Shown: one piece after another, positions 50,371 through 55,272 of the stretch
How the letters are laid out: every line of letters begins with the position of its first letter
Position numbering within the stretch: the stretch's first letter is position 1
Assembly: GCA_037481655.1 (NCBI GenBank)
Contig: JBBFLF010000012.1
Span: 40,245 to 95,516, forward strand
Direction of reading: 5' to 3'
Length of the DNA: 55,272 nt
DNA from: Desulfobaccales bacterium
GTDB taxonomy: Bacteria > Desulfobacterota > Desulfobaccia > Desulfobaccales > 0-14-0-80-60-11
Notes under the pieces: model-generated
The model's input: the letters and a program-made list of their open reading frames with translations, nothing else
Databases searched by the model: none
What the model was told of the DNA's origin: nothing
Position numbers and translations under genes: made by a program

Positions 50371-51267
50371 ATGATCATCAATGCGGAGAACCTGGCCAGC
50401 GTCTATACCGGGCTGACGGCGGTGTTCAACAATGCCTTTCAGACCACGGAGACCTGGTATGAACGGGTGGCCATGACGGTGCCGGCCAAGACCCGGATCA
50501 TGGACTACAAATTCCTGCTGGATTTCCCCATGGTGCGGGAGTGGATCGGGGACCGGCAGGTGAACGCCATGGAGCCCAAGGCCTTTCAGGTGGAGAGCAA
50601 GGACTGGGAGGCCACCATCGAGATTGACCGCAACGACATCGAGGACCAGCAGATCGGGATTTACAACCCGGTGGTGGCGGCTCTGGCCCAGGAGGCCCGG
50701 CGGCACCCGGAACGTCTGATTGCGGCCTTGCTGAAAAACGGCACCACCTCGCCCTGCTATGACGGCAAAAACTTCTTTGCCACGGACCATCCGGTGGGGG
50801 CGGGGACGGCCTCCAACTACGCCGCGGGCACGGAGGCGGCCTGGTTTCTGCTGGACACCTCCCGGGCGGTGAAGCCCTTCATCTTCCAGGTCCGGCGGGA
50901 GGTGCAGCTGGTGCGCATGGACCGGGCCGATGACGAACACGCCTTCATGCGGAAAAAATACCGCTACGGCGTGGATTACCGGGGGGCGGCGGCCTACGGC
51001 CTCTGGCAGCTGGCCTACTGCTCCAAACAGGAGCTTAATGCCGCCAACTACGCGGCGGCCCGGTCGGCCATGATGTCGCTCACCAATGCGGAAGGGATGC
51101 CCCTGGGGGTGCGGCCCAATCTCTTGGTGGTGCCGCCCAACCTGGAGGCCCGGGCCCGGGAGATCCTCCACGCCCAGTTCATTGTGGGGGATCCGGCCAG
51201 CGGGGGGTCCAAATCCAACATCTGGTATGGCACTGCGGACCTTTTGGTGGTGCCGGAACTGCTGTAA
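50371..51267 (+). CDS. Mu-like major head subunit (gpT family), right copy
   Basis: The 298-residue product is the gpT-type coat protein, closely similar to the left copy at 154 (same MTVPAKTRIMDYKF, DFPMVREWIGDR and DWEATIE blocks). GGAGG precedes the ATG. It follows the decoration protein. The C-terminal part (SLTNAEGMPLGVRPNLLVVPPNLE) is conserved with the left copy too. Confidence 0.9.
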   Translation: MIINAENLASVYTGLTAVFNNAFQTTETWYERVAMTVPAKTRIMDYKFLLDFPMVREWIGDRQVNAMEPKAFQVESKDWEATIEIDRNDIEDQQIGIYNPVVAALAQEARRHPERLIAALLKNGTTSPCYDGKNFFATDHPVGAGTASNYAAGTEAAWFLLDTSRAVKPFIFQVRREVQLVRMDRADDEHAFMRKKYRYGVDYRGAAAYGLWQLAYCSKQELNAANYAAARSAMMSLTNAEGMPLGVRPNLLVVPPNLEARAREILHAQFIVGDPASGGSKSNIWYGTADLLVVPELL

Positions 51268-51317
51268 GGAAGACACGGTCCGGGGGTCTGAAAAGGCCCC
51301 CGGCTGGAGGAGCAGAG

Positions 51318-51659
51318 ATGGGCTGGTTTGGCGGCTATGTGTTGCAGACGGGCAATTTTGTGCCCGGTAACTACGAGATGGTGACGGTGAGCACCACCAC
51401 CGCCTATTTTTCCAAGTCGAAGATCACCCCCACCACTGGGGCTTTTGCTGGGATGTCGGCGCAGGCGGCGTTGGTGTCGCTGGAGGGGGGGGACATCCGG
51501 TTCCGGATCGACGGCACCGGCCCACCCACCACCACTCACGGGCACCTGATGACCAACGGCGACAGCCTGGTCATTACCGGCACCCAGGCCCTCAATCAGT
51601 TCCGGGCCATCCGGGCGGGGGACACGGACGGCACGCTCAGAGTCACCTACTTTTATTAA
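51318..51659 (+). CDS. Phage structural-type protein, unknown
   Basis: The 113-residue product is beta-rich (GNYEMVTVSTTTAYF, AQAALVSLEGGDIRFRIDG, HLMTNGDSLVITGTQALNQF). This composition resembles small head or tail accessory proteins of phages, but I recognise no specific family. GGAGGAG precedes the ATG. It is between the capsid gene and small membrane protein genes. Confidence 0.55.
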   Translation: MGWFGGYVLQTGNFVPGNYEMVTVSTTTAYFSKSKITPTTGAFAGMSAQAALVSLEGGDIRFRIDGTGPPTTTHGHLMTNGDSLVITGTQALNQFRAIRAGDTDGTLRVTYFY

Positions 51660-51727
51660 CCGGAGAACCTGGGGCCCTGGCCGGCAGCCAGGGTCCCCAG
51701 GGAAGCGGGGGTTCAGGGGGGATGGCG

Positions 51728-51889
51728 ATGCTGGCAGGCAAGAAGACCTATCTGACGGCGGCGGCCATGGCGGCGGCGGCCTTCTTGAGGGGGATGGGCT
51801 GGCTAGACCAGCAGCAATATGAACTGGTGCTGGGGTTGCTGGGCTCCCTGGGGTTGGCCACGCTGAGGGCCGGAGTCTCCAAACTGTAG
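51728..51889 (+). CDS. Small phage membrane protein, possibly holin-like
   Basis: The 53-residue product has two hydrophobic stretches (TAAAMAAAAFL and YELVLGLLGSLGLATL). The same pattern is common in tiny proteins of Mu-like phages that lie near lysis genes, although their function is not established. AGGGGGG lies 6 bases before the ATG at 51728; the ATG at 51722 overlaps that site. It is too short for the usual gene finders. Confidence 0.6.
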   Translation: MLAGKKTYLTAAAMAAAAFLRGMGWLDQQQYELVLGLLGSLGLATLRAGVSKL

Positions 51890-51893
51890 GGCC

Positions 51894-52157
51894 ATGGCAT
51901 ATCAGGATCTGGCGGAACACAGCGAAGCGTTGGTGGCCTTACTTGCCACCTTTGGCGGCCTCTGCGGCCTCCTGTTCTGGCGGATGTTTGTCCGGGTGGA
52001 AAAGAAGCTGGATGACATGCTGCGGCTGTGCTGCGAGTGCCAGCGGGAGCAGGCGGAACGCTTTGTCTACCGGGATGAGTTCCATCGGGAGCGGGAGTCG
52101 CTGTGGACGGCGCTGAACAGCCACGGGCACAGTCACGACGGCCGGGTGGCGCGCTAA
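51894..52157 (+). CDS. Small phage membrane protein with coiled-coil tail
   Basis: The 87-residue product has one transmembrane helix (VALLATFGGLCGLLFWRMFV) and a charged tail with Cys (DDMLRLCCECQREQAERFVYRDEF). The next upstream stop is 5 bases before the ATG, so coupling is likely. I recognise no family. With its neighbours it may form part of a lysis cassette. Confidence 0.6.
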   Translation: MAYQDLAEHSEALVALLATFGGLCGLLFWRMFVRVEKKLDDMLRLCCECQREQAERFVYRDEFHRERESLWTALNSHGHSHDGRVAR

Positions 52158-52202
52158 GGCGGGCAGGATGCCACCTCTGCGTGTCAGGGGGGAGGTTAAG
52201 AG

Positions 52203-52454
52203 ATGACCACAAGCTGGTGGCACCTGCTGCTGAAGCTGGCGGCGGCCTTCCTGGAATTCTGGCGGTTCCGGCGGCAAGAGGAGGCCCGGGAACGGTGCCG
52301 GCGCCGGGTGGAGCAGTTGGATCGGGAGCGCCGCATCGAGGAGGAGGTGGCCCATGTCCGCACCCAAGTGGAGGATGAGTTGGTGGCCAAAGGTGGCGGG
52401 GCTGATGCTTATCGGGATGCTTTCCGTCGGGTGCGGGAGCTCCAGCGTAGTTAG
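52203..52454 (+). CDS. Candidate inner-membrane spanin (Rz-like)
   Basis: The 83-residue product has a short N-terminal hydrophobic anchor (WWHLLLKLAAAFLEFWRF) and a long Arg/Glu-rich coiled-coil region (RRRVEQLDRERRIEEEVAH). Rz-type inner spanins have this build. GGAGG lies 7 bases before the ATG. The gene overlaps the next one by 101 bases in another frame, typical for Rz/Rz1 pairs. No endolysin is found in the window, so the call rests on pattern and overlap. Confidence 0.5.
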   Translation: MTTSWWHLLLKLAAAFLEFWRFRRQEEARERCRRRVEQLDRERRIEEEVAHVRTQVEDELVAKGGGADAYRDAFRRVRELQRS

Positions 52455-52605
52455 GGAGAGAATGCCTTTGCCTCCTTTTCCGGCCTTCCCGGAATTGAGC
52501 CCGGCCTTTTATGAGCAGGCCCCCCGGGAGGATCTGGAGCGCCTGCTCAAGCGGGAGTGGGAGCTGACGGTCTGGAAGCGCCAGGTGGAGAGCAGGATCG
52601 AATAA
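52354..52605 (+). CDS. Candidate outer-membrane spanin (Rz1-like lipoprotein)
   Basis: The 83-residue product has a signal with lipobox (LIGMLSVGC, Cys27) followed by a Pro-rich segment (RMPLPPFPAFPELSP), as in Rz1 lipoproteins. It starts inside the candidate inner spanin gene, in another frame. AGGAGG lies 6 bases before the ATG, which supports real translation. The C-terminal region is helical and charged. Confidence 0.55.
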   Translation: MSAPKWRMSWWPKVAGLMLIGMLSVGCGSSSVVRERMPLPPFPAFPELSPAFYEQAPREDLERLLKREWELTVWKRQVESRIE

Positions 52606-52672
52606 GGCACCGAGCCTCGGGGCGTTAATGCCAGGTACAGAGCTCGGGGCCAGGAAGGAAAGGGGTGGCGTT

Positions 52673-53092
52673 ATGGCTTATTGCAGTGTCGAAGACCTGC
52701 TCAACATGATCTCCCGGGAGGAGCTGGCGGCGCTCACCGCCGAGGCGGGAGAGGAACCGGACAGCACGGTGATCGGAGCGGCCATCGCCAAGGCGGAGGA
52801 TGAGATCAACACCTATGTGGCGGGCCGGTATGAGGTGCCGTTGGCGCCGGTGCCTGCCCAGATTCTGGGGGTGGCGGTGGATCTCACTCTCTACCACCTC
52901 TACTCCCGGCGCAGCGTCATGCCGACAGTGCGGCGCCAGCGCTATGAGGCGGCACTCATGTTTCTTAGGCTGGTGGCCGCAGGACAGGTGCACCTGGAGG
53001 AGGCGGTGGGCCAGGGCGAGAAGGCCGGTCAACCGGCGGAGATGACCGGCGGCGTGCGGCTCTTCAGCCGGAGCAGTCTCGGAGACTGGTGA
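52673..53092 (+). CDS. Mu gp36-like head-tail protein (DUF1320)
   Basis: The 139-residue product has the DUF1320 pattern: AYCSVEDLLNMISREELAAL, AAIAKAEDEINTYVAGRYEVPL and VDLTLYHLYSRR. Mu gp36 is in the head-tail joining region. The ATG at 52673 matches the family start; AGGGG is upstream. It follows the candidate spanin pair by 67 bases. Confidence 0.82.
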   Translation: MAYCSVEDLLNMISREELAALTAEAGEEPDSTVIGAAIAKAEDEINTYVAGRYEVPLAPVPAQILGVAVDLTLYHLYSRRSVMPTVRRQRYEAALMFLRLVAAGQVHLEEAVGQGEKAGQPAEMTGGVRLFSRSSLGDW

Positions 53093-53101
53093 GGAGGCGC
53101 C

Positions 53102-53551
53102 ATGTCCGGCTACTCCTGGAGCGAGATTGAGGATGCGGTCGTCGCCGCCTTAAGCCCGGTTTTGGGGGAGCGGGTGAAGACCCTGCGGCCCTACCAGGGG
53201 GACTGGCGGGAGGACCTGAAGCAGGAGACCTGGCGACTGCCGGCGGTGCTGGTGCGCCTGGGGGGAACCCGGGCGGCGGCCGTGGGCCCGGGTGCCTATG
53301 AAGTGAGCCTGGAGCTGACGGTGCTGGTCCTTAACCGGGATCTCAGGCCGCCGGAGGGCCGTCGGGGCCAGGAAGGCACCTATGCCCTGGGCGCTCTCAT
53401 CCGCCAGGCCCTCTGGCACCAGGACCTGGGGCGGGAGCTTCTGCCCCTGGCGCTGGCGGAGGAGCGAACGCTTTTGGGTCCCCCGGAATATGAGGTGCAC
53501 TCCCTCACCTTCAGGACCGGCTGGCTGGAAACGCCGGGGACCGAAGGATGA
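53102..53551 (+). CDS. Mu gp37-like protein (DUF1834)
   Basis: The 149-residue product begins YSWSEIEDAVVAALSPVLG and contains VSLELTVLVLNRDLR, fitting the DUF1834/gp37 family of Mu-like phages, next to gp36 as in Mu. It probably has a role in the connector or tail terminator. GAGGAGG precedes the ATG. Confidence 0.75.
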   Translation: MSGYSWSEIEDAVVAALSPVLGERVKTLRPYQGDWREDLKQETWRLPAVLVRLGGTRAAAVGPGAYEVSLELTVLVLNRDLRPPEGRRGQEGTYALGALIRQALWHQDLGRELLPLALAEERTLLGPPEYEVHSLTFRTGWLETPGTEG

Positions 53552-53603
53552 CGGGAGGCCGCATGCGCAGCAGAGCAGGCAGTGAGGTCACGGGGAGGAG
53601 ATG

Positions 53604-54902
53604 ATGACCCGGTCGATACGGAACTTTCTGGCCACCCACAATCTGGTGGCGGTGTCGGCCCGCTATCAGGAGCCGGCCCTCAATGTGGAGCAGGAGCTGG
53701 ACACCACTTTGCTGGCGGATCTCAGCACCACCCTCACCTACCGGGCCCTGAAGGCCACCAACCGGGAGGAGATGACGGGGAAAGAAGAGCCGGACCGGAT
53801 CTATGACCTGGGAGGTACGGTTTCCGGAGTGCTCAGTTTTTCCCATGCCCAGCCGCAGCACTTTGCCCTGGTGCTGGGCTACGCCCTGGGGGAGGTGACC
53901 ACCAGTCCCCTGGGAGAGGGCTTCCGGCACCGGATCCGGCCGCTGGCGGGGGAGGTGGATGTCAGCCGCTCCAATCCTTCCTTTACCGCGGCCATGCGCT
54001 TCGGGCGCCAGGTGATGAAGCGGCGGTTTGCCTCCTGTTTCATCGACCAGGTGCGGGTGGAGCTGGCCAAGGAGGGCTGGGCCAAGCTCTCCGGAGTGGT
54101 GAAGGGCACCGGCAAGGTGACGGACAACACGCGCCTGGAGACCCTGAGCGCGCCCTTTAATGCCGGCAGCCTGACCCTGAGCCAGGGTGTGGAGGGCGCC
54201 ACGCCGGAGGAGCGCCTGGCCAATGTGCAGGCAGTGCAGGTGCTCAATCCGGTTACCCAGGCGTGGGAGGAGGTGCACTATTCCGCGGTCTCCGGGGCGG
54301 TGCCGGCCACAGTGACCATCACCCCGCCGGGGGGGAGCAGCGGGGTCACCTCCTACCGGGTCTATTACCTCCCCCGGGAGAGCAGCTGGATGGCCTTCCC
54401 GGCCCGGGTGGAGGAGCCACCCCTCAAGGTGAGCCAGGTGGCGGTGTACTTAGGGGGGCGCTGGACCGGCACGGAGTTTGTGGGGGGGCATCTGCTCAGC
54501 GCGGAGCTGAAGCGCCTGGTGTGGCAGTTCAGCAATCACCTCTCCCTGGAGCGCACGCCGGGCGGGGGGACGGACTTTGCCAACCGGGCCTTTCGCACCG
54601 GGCGGGAGCAGAAGCTCACCCTGGACCGGGATTTCCGGGATTTTCTCCTCCACCAGCACCTGAAAGACGGGGACTGCCTGGGGTTTTACCTCAAGGCCCA
54701 GGGGCCGGAGTGGGCTCCAGGGTACCGCTACCAGGTGGAGCTCATCTTCCCCAAGGTGGCGGTGGTGGCGGCGCCGGTGAAGACGGCCCAACGGCGCCTG
54801 GCGGAGGAAGTGGAACTGGCGGTTCTGGAGGATGAGACTCACGGCTCGGTCATTGCCTATGTGCAGAACCGGGTGAGCGGCTATGCCGCCGTCCGGCCAT
54901 GA
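53604..54902 (+). CDS. Phage tail-type structural protein, unknown family
   Basis: The 432-residue product has a beta-rich composition (SGVLSFSHAQPQHFALVLGYALGEV, VTITPPGGSSGVTSYRVYYL). Its place after gp36 and gp37 is where Mu has gp38 and the contractile sheath; no sheath signature is visible. It could be a tail tube or major tail protein, possibly from a non-contractile tail. GGGGAGGAG precedes two adjacent ATG codons; 53604 has better spacing. Confidence 0.55.
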   Translation: MTRSIRNFLATHNLVAVSARYQEPALNVEQELDTTLLADLSTTLTYRALKATNREEMTGKEEPDRIYDLGGTVSGVLSFSHAQPQHFALVLGYALGEVTTSPLGEGFRHRIRPLAGEVDVSRSNPSFTAAMRFGRQVMKRRFASCFIDQVRVELAKEGWAKLSGVVKGTGKVTDNTRLETLSAPFNAGSLTLSQGVEGATPEERLANVQAVQVLNPVTQAWEEVHYSAVSGAVPATVTITPPGGSSGVTSYRVYYLPRESSWMAFPARVEEPPLKVSQVAVYLGGRWTGTEFVGGHLLSAELKRLVWQFSNHLSLERTPGGGTDFANRAFRTGREQKLTLDRDFRDFLLHQHLKDGDCLGFYLKAQGPEWAPGYRYQVELIFPKVAVVAAPVKTAQRRLAEEVELAVLEDETHGSVIAYVQNRVSGYAAVRP

Positions 54903-54911
54903 GGAGCAGCC

Positions 54912-55272
54912 ATGCCCAGGGTATTGGGAGCCAAATCGCAGACCTTGGCCATTGAGGATCCGGTGTCCGGCTCGGTGATCACCCTTTTCTACCGCCTCCC
55001 CACCTCAGAGGAGCGGGTGGCGTACCAGTTGGCCGCCTACCGCCTGGAGGGGGGCGAGCGGCAGTTCCGCCTGGGGGAGACGCGGCTGGAGTTCGGCCTG
55101 AAAATCCTCACCGGCTTTCAGCCCGGGGATTTCCTGGTGGAGGGGGAGGGGGGCCGAGTGCCACTGAGTCCGGAGCGCCATCCTGACTGGAAGGAGCGTC
55201 TGGCGGCGGCGGCCCCGGACCTCATCTCCTATCTGGGGCAGCAGGTCTTTGAGGGGTTGCGGGTGGCGGCCC
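54912..55272 (+). CDS. Phage tail-region protein, truncated by the window edge
   Basis: An open frame starts at an ATG with GAGGAG upstream and runs off the end (120 codons visible). The visible part begins MPRVLGAKSQTLAIEDPVSG and contains LFYRLPTSEERVAYQLAAYRL, as in proteins that follow the major tail gene (tail assembly chaperone position). I recognise no family. Confidence 0.6.
   Translation, partial: MPRVLGAKSQTLAIEDPVSGSVITLFYRLPTSEERVAYQLAAYRLEGGERQFRLGETRLEFGLKILTGFQPGDFLVEGEGGRVPLSPERHPDWKERLAAAAPDLISYLGQQVFEGLRVAA

Noticed and set aside
1-55272. CRISPR array, tRNA or rRNA genes
   Set aside because: No spaced short direct repeats, cloverleaf-like sequence or rRNA segments were seen on either strand, although this was judged by eye.

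Overview
The window is mostly GC-rich bacterial chromosome with several sharply AT-rich islands. The gene content (an exosortase D / VPLPG-CTERM sorting locus, a diadenylate cyclase-YbbR-FolP-FtsH cluster, Mu-like phage head genes) fits a deltaproteobacterium (Desulfobacterota, possibly a sulfate-reducer lineage). That placement is an inference from gene families, not from a marker gene.

Layout. (1) 1-2202, minus strand: two Mu-like phage head genes, an I-type protease/scaffold and a gpT major capsid protein, at the left edge without a portal or terminase beside them. (2) 2389-4086: a secreted beta-helix protein facing away from them. (3) 4102-22928, minus strand: an exopolysaccharide cluster. 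In transcription order it has an ExeA-like AAA ATPase, a CapD/PglF-type nucleotide-sugar dehydratase, a PglC-type sugar-phosphate transferase, a DegT/PglE-type aminotransferase, a FemAB-NeuD fusion acyltransferase, exosortase D fused to EpsI, a Wzx flippase, an FAD oxidoreductase, three GT2 glycosyltransferases, a decayed GT4 gene, an asparagine synthase, a Wzy-like polymerase and a GT4. Overlapping starts and stops suggest tight coupling in the first part. Several genes change base composition abruptly inside the reading frame, which suggests mosaic exchange of acceptor-side or C-terminal halves. (4) 23147-32241: a lytic transglycosylase, four proteins ending in a VPLPG-type sorting tail, and the TPR lipoprotein PrsT. 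Two of the sorted-protein genes are preceded by three-site arrays of a GTTC-N8-GAAC palindrome with identical 21 and 66 bp spacings, oriented toward the gene and followed by sigma-54-like promoters. This looks like an enhancer array for a shared activator such as PrsR, and it is the strongest unexplained signal in the window. (5) 32501-43328: housekeeping genes pheT, merR-type regulator, yifB/comM, uppP, ybbR, cdaA, folP and ftsH. A dispersed GC-rich palindromic repeat family sits between them. (6) 43439-44465: a response regulator with a helical tail and a small HTH protein. (7) 44904 to the right edge: a Mu-like phage head module (HTH, small and large terminase subunits, gp29-like portal, lipoprotein, I protease, decoration protein, gpT capsid, small membrane proteins, an overlapping spanin-like pair, gp36 and gp37 homologues, a large probable tail protein and a truncated gene at the edge).

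How it fits together. The dehydratase, aminotransferase, NeuD-like acetyltransferase and PglC-type transferase together resemble the route to a bacillosamine-type sugar on undecaprenyl phosphate. The glycosyltransferases extend it, and Wzx and Wzy-like proteins export and polymerise it. Exosortase D would process the VPLPG-tailed proteins, probably into the same extracellular matrix. UppP recycles the undecaprenyl carrier. No tRNA, rRNA, CRISPR array or transposase was recognised.
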